Below, one piece after another: positions 34,216-46,600 of a DNA stretch of 64,000 nucleotides. The position numbers and the translations under genes are program-made. Each line of letters starts with the position of its first letter. Position 1 is the stretch's first letter. The DNA is from Xiphias gladius (lineage: Eukaryota; Chordata; Actinopteri; Istiophoriformes; Xiphiidae): positions 20,757,715 to 20,821,714 of the forward strand of contig NC_053407.1 of NCBI RefSeq assembly GCF_016859285.1, read 5' to 3'. The notes below the pieces were generated by a model. The model was not told where the DNA came from and searched no databases. It was given only the letters and a program-made list of their open reading frames with translations.

Positions 34216-36089
34216 TTGAAAATATCTGAAAAGATGAGATGGAGGTAGTCCAAATGTGGATGGTAAGTACGAAAAACTAGATTTTTATCACCTTTTCTGT
34301 ACCATTGAGAGAAAGTTTCATCTAGAGAGGAGGTGGTAAGGACTACTGGGCTAAAAATGTACAATATTTGATTTTAAAAGGGTACGGAGGACTACAGCAA
34401 GGCAGAGAGGGAAGATGAAGAGATCACCTCCAATCTGCACCAGGGAGTGTTGGGAGACTCAAGCCAATAAACAGTCTTAAGAATGTGTGCAGCCCAGTAA
34501 TGGAACCGAAAAATAGGCAAAACTATACCCAGGGGTTAAAGTTGGGCCAGAACGATCCGAAACGGTTTTCCATCAACTTCTTTACTGGCCCTCTCTGTGT
34601 GCCTCTTCTTCATGACAGCGTGGTACCAATAACAGTTGATATAGTTGGCTTTCAACAGTCACACAGTAAACTTTACACAAGTTTAAGCTGATGTGACTGC
34701 CTTAAGCCAGACTTTTAGAAGAAAAAAATTTTTTAAGCTTGTTCCCTGTTTTCTTCTTCTTCCTTGCTTCTTTTTTTCTTCCCTTCTGAATACTACCAAG
34801 GTTTCCTTCAAAATACAATTGCACTCTGTGCTGGTCTAAATTAAAGACTGATTGATTGTTTCCAATACTGTCATCCAATACAAATTGTGGAATGTATAAA
34901 TTGCTTCATTTCCTACATTGAACACCTCAGGTATTTATACCAGGTATTTGTAATGTATCCACAATTGCTAATTGCTAATTTTGCCTAATTTTATCCTTGA
35001 CTAATTACATATTTAAAAATGGATTTAACGGTACTTAACTTGACCCCCTGCGCATGTTCTACACATTGGTGAGCTGTTCCATACACATTTCAAGTGGATC
35101 CAGTCAGATCTTCGGGAGTGTATGGGACGTCCTTTAGGATGTTTCTTGAACTCTATCAAAGATCTCAAGACTTTTAAAGCAAATCTTCAACCCCAATATC
35201 TGGATTATCCACATCAGTTCTGTGATGTCAGCAAGATCGCTACGAGCAGTTCTCAATTTATGCAATGTGAAAGAACAATTACAGTATTTACAGAAGGGAA
35301 CTGTATATTTTTGTCTTTGGAAGAAAGTTTCCTGCTGAAGTCTTGACTCATTAAACTGTTATTTATGAGAGGAGCTGCTGTGATTGGCATTATTGAAGCG
35401 TCCCTTAGCTCCACCTGTTGCTTCGAGCAATGTTTTATCATTGATGATGAAATTGAACATAATAAAGCTTTTGATTCATGTTCAATGAGCAAAAAAAGGA
35501 AGAAACCTCAGGAAGAGCAACAGGTGAGGAACTTCTCTTCCAGGACAGACAGACATGCAATTAATGTTGTGTCTACAGGAAAGACTGAAAATAACAATTG
35601 CAAAATCAGAATAAGTAAAATCGGTTGACAATATTACAGATAGATCCGGGAGGATGTCAAGCAACTTCCAGGTGCTGTCATGAGCTGAGCCACATGATCT
35701 CCTCTCCACCATGAATACCAGAGAAAGAGGATAGACTACACATACACTCAAGAGGCAAAACTCAAGCACGCCATTCGCATAAATGGAGTAGAGACAGGGT
35801 AACCATACACCCAGAGGGAGAGAGTCAAGAGGTGAGAGTGGATCTCCTGGAGGACTAAGATCCAAAACACCTGGAATGAGGCACTGACAGCCAAGCTAGA
35901 GTTGCTTTGCCACAGGTGTCTTTCTGCTTGCTCCCCTTCCAAAACCTGGCTACACAAGGGGGGCCCTCTTCTCCCTGAACAAGGCGAGATAGCTGACTTT
36001 ACATCAAATGTGCCAGACCCTACAGGAGCTAAATATAACAGAGACATTGAAATACACTCTTACTGATACAAGAATGAATCAGGCGGCAG

Positions 36090-36380
36090 TATGCGTGAAC
36101 CTGGCACCGCACTTCCTTCCCTTGACTGGTGGTGGCTCGTGTCCAGAAGTGCAGGTCCGAAACCGCGCTGAACTTACCAGGTGGATCTGAGCACAGCGAA
36201 CCGCCCAGTGTCGGGCTTCCGATGATAGCCTCGGATTCGGCAACTCTACAGCGAAAACTGTGGGCTCAAACAGAAAAACTGCACCTCTGGAAGTGCTGCG
36301 GTCATAACTGGGCACACGCCGGGTACAGACACCGAGCTACAACCGGGCTGGAGCTCCTCCACACAAGGTGGGAGTTTTTA
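36090..36380. promoter_or_regulatory. CpG-rich block with splice-donor sequences on both strands
   Basis: Markedly richer in CG dinucleotides than the flanks. On the minus strand, CCACCTG|GTAAGTTC (donor near 36178) is a strong donor; on the plus strand, ACACAAG|GTGGGAG (donor near 36367) is a fair one. This could be a CpG-island promoter for an unseen gene (cog5 and dus4l start divergently in human), or the 5' part of a retroelement. No recognised protein is encoded. Confidence 0.3.
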
Positions 36381-37738
36381 GCTAGCTGTAAGGCTAGCTG
36401 TAATTTTTGTTGGCTGCATGTTTGGCGTTTCAGCGTATGTTTGTTGGTTTTCGTCAAGTGTGTTTATGGAAAAGCAAAATGCTCTCTACATTTAGCATTT
36501 TGCTAAGTAGCTAGGCGGTCAACGAGTTGGTTAGCTTGAATTAACGACCAAACTAAGATAAGTTCCGCTAAATAGCGAAGCCAGATATTCAGATTTTTAA
36601 AATCCTTGTTATGTATGACCATCATTAAATCGTTATTAGGACCATAAACATGTAAATGCTTTTCAGTGCTAGCTTTTCCATACACAACTGCGGGTAATTT
36701 TGTTGCCCTCAGATGTTTGTGAATTGTTTGGACTTGATCGAGTAATTATGTCCTGACGCAGTTTCGACATTTGTCTTGCAAAACGCGGTTTCCCTTGAGA
36801 TTTTGTTATAGAGCAGTGCTTCAAGGTCACCATAATTATTCCCAATCCCGGCTTGATAAATAGGATATAACTCATTGGCAGTGAATTTCTAGAAATAAGT
36901 CTGAACTAAAGCCCAGTTGTTTCTGGATTTTGAGGCTGATATGATAACAACATCTGAGAGTTAAAGAGTCGAATAGGAATATTGGGAGAAATTTGCTTTT
37001 TAATGAATTGTGACCAAGATATGTCCTGAGTGAAACATTTTAGAGTTGAAAACTAAACTTGTCAGTGCTCTCTGGTGGCGAAACTATGAACCGTAATGGC
37101 ATTTCTGTGCTGTCATTTCTATTTACTTCTTGGCAAACATACAGTATATTCCAATAATATATCTTTGATAAGCTGATATCAACTAGAGTCATTGGTCAGG
37201 CTGTTGTCCAAACCAATATGGAGACTTGAAACTTGTACTTTAACCCGGTGAATTCAGGCTTGACTTGGACTAGTTCAACGGAGGCTTAATTCTTAACTCT
37301 GACTCTGAATGAAAAACTCGGGACACCTGACTTTGCCTTTTGGCATTTCTGCTCTGCTTGATTTAATTTACTGGAATAACCCTAAAAACAGACATTTACG
37401 CCTGATTGTTTTCATCCATTAAAAACCTAATGAACTTACGAACTGTAAATTAACAATATTAAGAATTTAACACTTGTAAATTTCTCCAGGTGACAACATT
37501 CAGAACATTACATTATTTCTTTTAAAAGATTAAGCTAACTGTATCCAGTCAATAGTTAAATAATAACTGAACTCCTTCAACCATTGTTGCAAACTTATAT
37601 TAAAGTACATCAAGCTACAGCTACACACAGTATAGAGTACTAGAAAAGACCATTAATCATGTACAGGTAGATCTTAAAAAATGTTCCCTTTGTAGTTTTG
37701 TGTAAAAATTCTTTTTAGATGTGGAGGATGTGGGTGAT

Positions 37739-37780
37739 TTTTTTTTTTTTTATTATTTATTTATTTATTTTTTTTTTAAT
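37739..37780. repeat. T-rich tract with (TTTA)n core
   Basis: A poly(T) run followed by about four TTTA units and another T run. A simple repeat, possibly the tail of an inverted retroposed copy. Confidence 0.85.
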
Positions 37781-38550
37781 AAACTGAGACTACATCTGAA
37801 TCCACACTCAGAAGCATCCCACTTACAGTGGCTGTCGCAGTTCAAATAATGCCTTGTATTTGTATTATGATATCTAAACATATGTGGCAAAGTAATAACT
37901 TTGTTTGTTGAATAAGGAAATAAGCCCAGTTGATGACCTCAGAGTATATCTACAATTTCCTTGCTGTGTAGACTTTTTCCCAACTATTGTACATGCACTA
38001 TTTCAAGATGCATGTACAGATATGGGGCAGAATATACAGTTTTACAGAGAGTTGTGGTAAGAGGAGTTGAGGGGGAGTTGATGTGTGTTTAACAGAAATG
38101 ATAGCTAGAAAATGTTCAATATCATAGAGGTTAACATCCCTTTCAGCACAGAGCGCATAATTACATGAATCCAGCGGTATGGTCACATCCCCGGATCATA
38201 ATGTGGAGGATGTTTTCTGCCACAAAACGCTCTGCAGAAAAACACTTGGTTTAAGGTAAAGCAGCACGCACTATTACTGCATGTTCAGACAGTTTAATAA
38301 CAAGCGCAGAAACTTGACAACGCTTTGCTGATCTAAATACAGCAAGACTTTGAGTGTGCGACATGGTGTCATCAGGAAATACAGGTTTTATAGCGGAGGC
38401 AGACTGAGATCTTTGGAAACAGGATAAATCACTTCATGTCATGTTAGTTAGAGCTGAAGTATCATCTGTCTAAATGTGTCATGCTGTAAAAAGTAATCAA
38501 AAGTTAAGATAGCTATCAAGGTTTTCTCTCCAGTTGTGCAAATATTAACA

Positions 38551-38727
38551 AGGGATTCAACTAGCGATTATTTTCATTATCAATTAATCTACTGATTATT
38601 TTCTCGGTTTATCATTTTGTGCATGAAAAATCAGGAAACAGTAACAATGCCAACTACTTAAACAATTCATTGACTATCAAAATAGCTGCCAATTACTCTT
38701 GTCAATCGAATTATCATTTCAGCTCTA
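38551..38727 (+). mobile_element. teleost-type MITE, copy 1 (internally deleted)
   Basis: Begins TTCAACTAGCGATTATTTTC, with ATTATCAATTAATCTACTGA just after, and ends AATCGAATTATCATTTCAGC. These match the two ends of an abundant fish MITE whose ends, as I recall, read GCAACTAACGATTATTTTCA and CGTTTCAGCTC. Much of the usual centre is missing. Confidence 0.6.
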
Positions 38728-39409
38728 TTTTAAACTGCTGCAAATATCAATAAACTACCATAATGTAAATACCAATAAGCTACCAATGTCTTCAACCCCC
38801 CACCCCTTTTTTAATTAATAATTAAAATATCATCTGAAAACAATGTCATGATTAAATCTCACATTTACTGTGGGAACGATTAATGAGACAATATCTTACT
38901 ACGCACACCTGTGGACAAGATGCTCTATCCTCACAGGGGATCTCTTTTTAATTCTTTGTACTGAACAATGAACAGAAACTAATGAATCATGACTGAGTAA
39001 TATTTATTTAACATACTCGGTCATTAAAAACTATTTTAGGGGTTTCTTTGTTAAAACAGGAAAATCAAAACTAAAATAGGCTCCACTTTACATCAAGCAC
39101 TTTTATAAATGGATTTGACTAAAAGTTTTGTGGCTTCTGTTGTCTCATTTCATCAGCAGGATCTTTTTGGGTATTGAGTGATATTTTAACAAATGCTTCT
39201 ATAATAGGTTTTGCTGTTTTTTTAAGCAACCAGCTTCACCCAACACACTCTGGTCAGGGAGGACAGGAAAATTTTTCTTTATAGCCCCAGGACTAAGTTG
39301 TTGCTAACTTCTGGAGTTCTGCTTGGCTCTTCATGAGCTGTACAAAATATTTCTGACTAACTGTATCTTAGAGCTGTCTATCTTTGGCTTTTTTAAGAAA
39401 AAAAAAAGC

Positions 39410-39660
39410 CAAACTTCTCTGGTTCCAGCTTCTGAAATGTTAACATTTTCTGGTTTTTGTTTTTTATGTTTTTAAACTGAATATCTTTGGGATTTTCGGT
39501 CAAACAAATCAAGACATCTGAAGATGTTGCTTTGGGAAATTACGATGGGCATTTTTAAAATAATTTTCTGACATCTTATAAACTGAATGATTATTTGATT
39601 AATCGAGAAGTCGATAGATTAATGAATGATAATGAAAATATTAGTTAGCTGCAGCCCTAC
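39410..39660 (-). mobile_element. teleost-type MITE, copy 2 (reverse orientation)
   Basis: Read on the minus strand it begins GGGCTGCAGCTAACTAATAT, followed by TCATTATC and a TTAATC..TCGA stretch. The plus strand shows the family's internal CTGAATATCTTTGGGATTTT and TTGGGAAATTACGATGGGCA words. The 5' part on the given strand (GGTTCCAGCTTCTGAAATGT) also fits the family centre. Confidence 0.65.
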
Positions 39661-39685
39661 TCTATCTCAAACTGAACATTCACTA

Positions 39686-39952
39686 TTACATCCCTGCTTT
39701 ATCTGACTCCACTCCTACGGCCAGTTTATCTGCCTCACTTGACGCAGCACACCGTCTAGCGCTGTCTCCTGTACATTTGCCACACACATTGGTCTGACTG
39801 CTCCCAAAGAGGCAGCGGTACTCCGCTGTTTTCCAACACAATTTACATTGAGCTTTGTTTGAGGTTGTGCCCACAGGACCGACATGACGTCTTCTTTTCC
39901 ATACCAGCTCTTTCTCATCTTCCCTCTCCCCCAGCCCTCCCCAACCGGACAC
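39686..39952 (-). pseudogene. possible decayed zinc-finger (BED-like) transposon fragment
   Basis: This 88-codon minus-strand frame contains E-L-V-W-K-R, then K-A-Q-C-K-L-C-W-K-T, then F-G-S-S-Q-T-N and C-G-K-C. V-W, C-x-L-C-x-K and G-x-x-T-N in this order recall the first half of BED zinc fingers in hAT-type proteins, but the His pair is missing and the neighbouring frame is broken. It abuts the end of MITE copy 2. Weak call. Confidence 0.2.
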
Positions 39953-40887
39953 ACTTGTTTCACAAAACTACCAGGTAGAACAATGCAGACCCATCTCATG
40001 AAGTATACCCACACTTCTCCCACTGTTCTCTTATGGGCTTATAAGTTTATGTTTTTTACTATACGTTAAAGGGGTAGCTTGTATGAAGGAACTAATTAAT
40101 CAAAGCCATCGATGTTACTGAAATTTGGTTGGATAGAGAGGTGATCCACTGACATTCAAAATGATTTGTTGTTGCATTTGGGAACAAAATACAGCACCAA
40201 AGAGTAGTAATTTAATTTCTCCAAAATTGACTTAGAAACTGAAAGTACACTGATTTAAAATGGTAAATGTTTTATTGGGTTTCTGTCAAGTGTAATCTTT
40301 AGTTTCAGTGTGACGTTGTTCACACAACAGAATTTCATGTTTCAGGTTAAACACACAGGCTAGTTTCTGACTTCTTATTAAAGAGCAAGCTAATGCTCAT
40401 CCCTTTTACTGATAATTCAACTATTTAAGTCCATCCAAGTCCAGCATTGTCTATGGAGAAATGAATGAGACGTTTACTTCAAGAGCCCTGGACACTGAAA
40501 TAACTTATGGCACTTTGCAGTTCTATTGTGACATAATGACACTTGAAGGAGAATGGATTTTATTTAAAATGTAAGATTCTTTTTTTTAGTGAATACAAAT
40601 GCTCAGTATTTAGCATCAGACTCAAGCTTCCAGGCTGTGTTAGCGAGCTCTGTTGTGGTGGTCTCATTCATATCTTTCAATGTGGAGAGTCACTGTATAA
40701 TCACCAGACCACCGTCATCACTGTGAGGGGAGCTGGAGGGCAGCAGTCTTCTGTCTGCTGTCTCCCCTCTCACACACATTGGTTGACACTTTGTCAGTGC
40801 CTGATAAAACAATCAGACTGACACATGGCTGCGTGAATATACTGTATGGGCATAGCTGCACAGTGCTGAATAGATGCGTACACAAAT

Positions 40888-40932
40888 ACACGCACATACA
40901 CACACGCGCACAAACACACACACACACACAGT
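40888..40932. repeat. (CA)n-rich stretch
   Basis: An imperfect CA repeat, ACACGCACATACACACACGC then ACACAC, without long pure runs. Confidence 0.8.
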
Positions 40933-43900
40933 CACACAGTCACACAGTGAGTGACAGGTGCGCACACACAGGGACTGGGCATGCAGCCATGTTGGCACAA
41001 AACTCCTGACTTCCTTTTGTCCTTCATATTTATGGTTTAGTGTGATAAGAATATGCCAGTTGGCCCCTTTTGTTTGACTCACATTTCCCAAATGATGATT
41101 AAGATTTCATAATATAATGGCAAATTGCATTAAATGTAAAATTCTTACAAACTAGACAGTCTCTATAACCATGCTTGATAACATAAGCACTTTTTATGCT
41201 GTGGCCAATTTGTCTTCAAATAAAATCCATGATTATATAATTAAAAAAAAAAAAATTCTAAATGATTCTGTATTGTCTTCTTTAGCGTGCATATAAAGTT
41301 GCATATCCCTGTTTACCCCCCAGGAGTCATTTGTTCTCAGATGTAGAATGTATAGCAAAGGAGGGCACTTGATGTGTCATGAACTGTCTGCTCTCTGATG
41401 ATAACGTCAGAGAACAGTAATCTACACAACATTGATTTAAAGGAAGACTGGTCTGTTATTTTCTCCAATACCACACAATGGTGCCATTGAGGTTATAGCA
41501 GGTAGAGGTCATGCTCCATTATATTTGTCATCCTTTGATTCCTGTTTTCTTTCTCAGCCATAGATTTACTCGTACAGAGATTATAGGTTGTATATAAGAG
41601 TCATATATCTTCCAGCTCTATAAAGTGTCCTTCCATCTCTCTAAATGTGGCTTAGTGAGAGTAAGATTTGGAAAATGACCACAAGCAACAATTTGTCAAG
41701 CTGTGCTGGCTGGTGTGCTCAATTAACTTTCTTCTTCTCTACGATAGCAGAATTACAGTTGAGTGTTCGCTGACCTAATGCAATAGAGGCTCCATACGGA
41801 CAGAGTAATGTGATTTCCCTGGCTTTTATTCTGTGTCTGTGGCTGGATAGAGAGGGGCTCTGAAGAGATGGCATCTGAATAGGGGATGGCTGCCTAAGAG
41901 AGGCAGACATTGAGCGAGAGCTGGAAGGACATAATGTATGTGACAGGGACAGCAGCAAGTAGCAGCCTTGATGCAATGTACTGGGGAGAAGGAAAAGGAC
42001 AGACAAAGGTCAATTGGTTCTAATAAGGCTCAGGTGTGGTTGTGACCTGTTAATATAGCCAAAATGCTAACCCTAAATGCTGGGGTTTGGATTTGTATCC
42101 ACGGCAGCTGTTTGATAATGTAAACTTTAATGAACGTGGTCCCACAACTACATACAGTCAATATAGTAGTTATTGAGACAATAAAGGTAGATTATCCTAT
42201 CCTCAATGGAATTCAGAATTTAAACATAAGCAGACATTTTCCACTCACGATTTTACTGATTTACTCAGAGGAAATCTGCATTTTACAAAAGGAGCCTTTG
42301 TTATAATAATAAGGAATAGTTTTTTTGATTTATAAACACAAAAAATAAAGGAAGAATGAGACTTACAGTGTAAATTGTAAAGCTTTTGAGTAAATTACCA
42401 GTCACATGCTAAACAGCATATTATGTATGTCACATTGATTTTAAGCTTCATTAATCTATATTTTTTTTATATTTATTTTAGAACATTTAAGCTTTAAGCA
42501 CCTGTTATACACTTGATAAGCAAGGGTATGTCTAGGCTCACCGTATTTTGTCCGTGCCTTGTGTGGTTAAAAATTGCTGTCAAAAATTGCTCATATTCAA
42601 AACTATTCTGAGTGTTTCAAAGCTCCGTTGTTAATCTTGTGAATGGCTTTTCCCCCAGTTGGAGAAACTATTGAGCCAGTTGGTACCTTTTTTACAAGTG
42701 GTTTTATAGGCGTTGATAGAAAAGGTGGAGCTATCCAGGGTGTAAATGAAAGTGACCAAAAACAGCTCCTAAGTCAGAACAACACCATGACAACACTGAA
42801 CAACAGCTTTCCAAAGAAAGGAGTATTTGCCATTTTCTTTAAGAGATTTAGAAAAGGTTCTTTTTTTTTTGGTTTTTGGCAGACTTGTTTGTTTTGTTTT
42901 GTTTTTTGGCAGACATGTTACAAAAACATTGTTTTATATCAATTAACAATGATAAACGTGACGCCAACTGCTCCTAACCACTACTCGCACAGCTTCTGTG
43001 TTGACTGAAAATGACATCATCGTCACCCCCTGCCCCCTCTCCCATCCCCCTGAATAATGTAACGTTAAAGTGGCAATTCAGTCAGAACATCAGGCTATGT
43101 TGGTTGTCGTTGAAAGGCGTCCTTGGCTTGGTCAGTGAGGCTTCAGCTAAGGATGGAAAACAAATTGTAACCTCAAAGTCCAGTTGTTGTAAATGGTATT
43201 GGCCTTTGCAAGGTAATCATAGAAGGTAATCAATACAAATGATTTTTCTCGGTAGCACTTATGAAGTTTGGAACAGTACCTAACATTTAAACAGAGGTCC
43301 AATTTATGTATTCACCAGGAGCGGGACATAACTGGCAGTTGTGTATCATTGTTATAGTGGTAACAGAAATACATTTATACATTTATATATTGATACCCTA
43401 CCTTTGAAGTTTGCCTTCTAAAATTTGGACTCATGTACATTAATGTTATACATTTATCCTCTGGCTCAACGTTTCATCTCATAGGCCATTTTCCCTCCCC
43501 TGTCGGCTAATCTGTTGCTGGCTGTGATCCCATCTCCACTCTCAATCACAGACGTGTCCTCAAGGCATCGTGACATCCACACTGCCTGTTTACAGCGGGG
43601 TCATAAAGAACCTCGCCTGCAACAATATTCCCATATCAGCGCTCTCTGTTGTGCTACAAACCACACACTGACAGCCAGAGAAGCGTCCGGTTGAGGTTGT
43701 GTAATCGCACAGCCCTTCGCTCTCAGGAACTAAGGGGCTCTTCAATTTTCTACTGTCCCTGAGACAGCAAAGGCGTAATAAGCTCATTACTGAGATATAC
43801 TGTGGAGTACAGTGTTCCTATGCATTTGTGTGTGTGTACCTTTTAAGGATGCATATGAATACACTGTATACATCCATATCTTAGACAGGATGTAATCCTT

Positions 43901-45240
43901 GACCTGGGTATTGTAATGAAGTGAGCCGCTGGGCTAGCTGAGCATGGTTTTATATGCTAATGGATATTGTAACTGTGCATCTAGATTCAGTATTAGAGTG
44001 CAGACTGAATGTAATAAGATGACTTTTTTTTTTTCTTGTAGATTCTTACTACTGAAATTCTTCTGTAGCTGTACGAATAAATTATTCCTACTTATTAAGG
44101 GCAAACTCACAGACAAGTTGAGCCAAAAATACATGGCAGGCTGCATTATAATCTACGCGCAGCAGCCATTTGGGATATACAATTTCACTGTTCTATTGCT
44201 TGACAAACAAAGGGAGACTCTCACTATTGGTAGACATACATAGACAGGGAAGAAGAACCATTTTCAACACCTTCCTTTCGTTTGATTAAATAATTTGAAT
44301 ATGAAAAGATATCATCTGAGGATTCTGTTCTCTTTCAGAATTAAAACAATATTTGTTATTATTTATTCATTGTGTTCAATATGTGCTCTCCCTGTCACAG
44401 ACCCTGTCCCACCATAAAGTCATGCTCAGTTTATCATACCAAAATAAAGCAACTGTAGATTCTCCGTTTGGCTCAAAGAGGTGGCTGTTAAAATGAAACA
44501 GACTAGGTTTTTGATTACATCTGGTTTATGTCAAACGAGATGATGAGTACCACGTTGTTCTGTTATGTTTCAGGAATGTGAGTGTTCTTCTTCAACTCTA
44601 AAAGCAGTGATTGTGAGCAGTACCCGCATAGCTTTTCTGCTATAGGAACATAACATACACTACTTCACTACTTCCTTTCCATTCCTATCTCTCCACATTT
44701 GACCTGTCTTTCTTGTATCCCCATACCTATAGTCTCATTTTGGTTTGAGGGACTTCCCTCCGAGGGCTCCCAGGTAATAAGGTCAGTGGTCACTGAGGAC
44801 TGCAAGGTCTGGTGTTAGAGCAAGTGACATGGTGGTGATGAATGGGAGTAATCTCACAGCAGTTACAGAATCACAAACACTTTACTTCGGGGAGAATAGG
44901 AAGCCTTTGGTTGCATTAGTTGAGTGAACATGAAATTTATTATAAATAAACATATACATAACAGTTCCTACTTCTCTCTCTCTCTATTTATATACCTTGT
45001 TTACCCTATGCTGTACATGTATTATGTATGTACACAATGTACTTTACTTTGCTACTGTTACAAAAAGCCATGCAATATCTACAGTATATGGTATATCTAT
45101 CAAACCTACTTTTTTTCTCAATAAATAGTAATAAATTATCCACCTTTTGTTTGTGTACATTCTATTACACATTATTTACAATACTGCTTTGGATTAGTAT
45201 TTCCCTTTTTCATCATGACATGATGTCAGTTTTAGCTGCT

Positions 45241-45246
45241 TTTATT
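45241..45246 (-). other. candidate gpr22 poly(A) signal
   Basis: TTTATT reads AATAAA on the minus strand, only about 30 bases past the stop codon. Further AATAAA candidates exist lower (for example near 44937), so the 3'UTR may be longer. Confidence 0.35.
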
Positions 45247-45276
45247 GACTGTATACCCTAAAGATAATGAGTTCCT

Positions 45277-46593
45277 TCACTCCACGTCCTCAGAAGACAG
45301 ACATTTCTGTCGGGCATCTTTGTCCTCAAATGTCACCTTTTTGTTCCTCTTTGGGTCGATCCAGGAGTTGTGGATGATGGCATTATTAGGTGTAGGATCT
45401 GCTTCAATAATGGACACCACTCGCTTCTTCATCTTGCTCTTCAAGACTTTCTGGAACTTCTGCCTAGTGAAGGCATAGAGTAGAGGGTGAAAGATAGTGG
45501 TCCCATAGGCCATGACTAGGAAGCCCAGTCTCAGTTTGACCATTAGGTCACTGGGGCCCACACTTAGGATGACTGTATTAAGTACCGTGATGGGTGTCCA
45601 GCACAGCAGGAACGTAGACACTATCAGTAGGGACATCCTGAAAACCCTTTTTTGGCGCTCTCGCCTTTCTCTGTGGCGTTTAACAGCCCTGCGCAAGGCA
45701 ATGATTACAGAGACAGAAGTACGCATGCCCAGTGTGGGGTTGCGACTGCCACTGCTCTGGGATCCGTCTGTGGCCTCTTGCTGCGTTGTCATGGCCGTCA
45801 TGGATGGACGCTTTTTCCTGCGAGCCTTCTTCTTCTGTGAAGCGTGGAAACGTGTGCCAATGCGAATATTGAGTGCTTGCAGGATCTTTGAGTAGGTGAT
45901 GAGCATGACAACAGCAGTAAAGAAGAAAATAGGGATCTGAGCAAGCAAATGGTAATACAGGCCAAGTTCTGTGTAGTACTGGTTAGTGTGGACCACATTC
46001 TCCACCACTGTCTGGTTCAGCTCAGCGTGGCCCTGGGCGAAGAAACCTACCTCAATAAAGGGAACAAGGAAACTAACAAACGATAGCACCCAAATAGCAG
46101 CCAGCAGGGCCAGGGCACGGCCCATGGTCAGCACCCGGTTGGCTGGTTTGACTGAGATGTCGTAGCGGTCGAGGGTGATGGCAAGCACATTAGCAGCAGT
46201 GGCAACACTAGCGAAGGAGACGCAGGCTTCATGGAAGCAGCAGACAAGGGCGGTGTCTCTCTCCAGGGAGAGCAGTACCACCACAATGGTGAGAGGGATG
46301 CAGCACACACAAACGAGCACGTCCAGCACATGGAGGTTCATAGTGACAATGTTACTGACAGAACTAATGAGATTCGACTTCATGCAGTAGAGAGCAAGCA
46401 CAGTGAGGTTTGAGCTCAGGCCCAGAACGATTTCCAGCATGAGGAAGCCAGTCAGGGAGACCTGAAAACTAACAGGATAGGAATATGGGCTGGGGGTTGC
46501 CGGACTCATGGTGCGGCTGATAGGTTCAGTGTTGTCTGTGACCGTGACGTTGCTCATAGTGGCTTCTTGTTCCAGGTAGGGAAGGATATGCAT
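45277..46593 (-). CDS. gpr22: gpr22, orphan class A G-protein-coupled receptor, single coding exon, 438 aa
   Basis: The uninterrupted frame aligns by eye with human GPR22 from end to end. It shares the S-Y-P-x-S-F-Q-V-S-L-T-G-F-L-M-L-E-I TM1 entry, V-S-N-I-V-T-M-N-L-H-V-L-D (TM2), L-D-R-Y-D-I-S-V-K-P-A-N-R after TM3 (DRY at 142-144), and P-F-I-E-V at the end of TM4. Further matches are Y-Y-T-E-L-G before TM5, C-W-T-P at 331-334 in TM6 and F-H-P-L-L-Y-A-F in TM7 (His replaces Asn of NPxxY, as in the family). The long intracellular loop 3 is Lys/Arg-rich (245-315), and the C-terminus contains H-N-S-W-I-D-P-K-R-N-K-K. N-glycosylation sites are Asn15 and Asn193. The start Met at 46593 follows a splice acceptor by 4 bases and matches the human N-terminus; Met13 is an alternative. 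Unlike human, extracellular loop 2 lacks cysteine. GPR22 is reported as Gi-coupled, expressed in heart and brain; fish may have two paralogues. Confidence 0.95.
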   Translation of the reverse strand: MHILPYLEQEATMSNVTVTDNTEPISRTMSPATPSPYSYPVSFQVSLTGFLMLEIVLGLSSNLTVLALYCMKSNLISSVSNIVTMNLHVLDVLVCVCCIPLTIVVVLLSLERDTALVCCFHEACVSFASVATAANVLAITLDRYDISVKPANRVLTMGRALALLAAIWVLSFVSFLVPFIEVGFFAQGHAELNQTVVENVVHTNQYYTELGLYYHLLAQIPIFFFTAVVMLITYSKILQALNIRIGTRFHASQKKKARRKKRPSMTAMTTQQEATDGSQSSGSRNPTLGMRTSVSVIIALRRAVKRHRERRERQKRVFRMSLLIVSTFLLCWTPITVLNTVILSVGPSDLMVKLRLGFLVMAYGTTIFHPLLYAFTRQKFQKVLKSKMKKRVVSIIEADPTPNNAIIHNSWIDPKRNKKVTFEDKDARQKCLSSEDVE

Positions 46594-46596
46594 TAT

Positions 46597-46600
46597 CCTG
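46597..46600 (-). other. splice acceptor just upstream of the gpr22 start codon
   Basis: On the minus strand CCCTACACGCAG|GATAATG places the acceptor AG at 46598-46599, so only four leader bases (GATA) precede the ATG in this exon. One or more 5'UTR exons therefore lie at higher coordinates. Confidence 0.6.

Larger units (their letters stand above)
31721..36080. other. AT-rich spacer with repeats; no host gene recognised
   Basis: Holds the TA-rich block near 32.8-32.96 kb and a decayed LINE fragment (listed separately). 34.2-36.0 kb contains only short broken frames on both strands; those at 35482-35865 and 35748-36047 (minus) could be older repeat sequence but I do not recognise a family. 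dus4l, expected here by comparison with human, was not seen. Confidence 0.45.
36381..45240. other. long non-coding stretch between the CpG-rich block and gpr22
   Basis: No gene was recognised on either strand. It holds two MITE copies (38.5 and 39.4 kb), a possible zinc-finger remnant (39.7 kb), CA-rich DNA (40.9 kb), and a GC-richer block near 43.49-43.80 kb that could be conserved non-coding DNA. Confidence 0.45.

Noticed and set aside
35482..36047. Two overlapping minus-strand frames of 127 and 99 codons
   Set aside because: Hydrophobic, low-complexity texture without a recognised domain; possibly old repeat sequence, but no family could be named.
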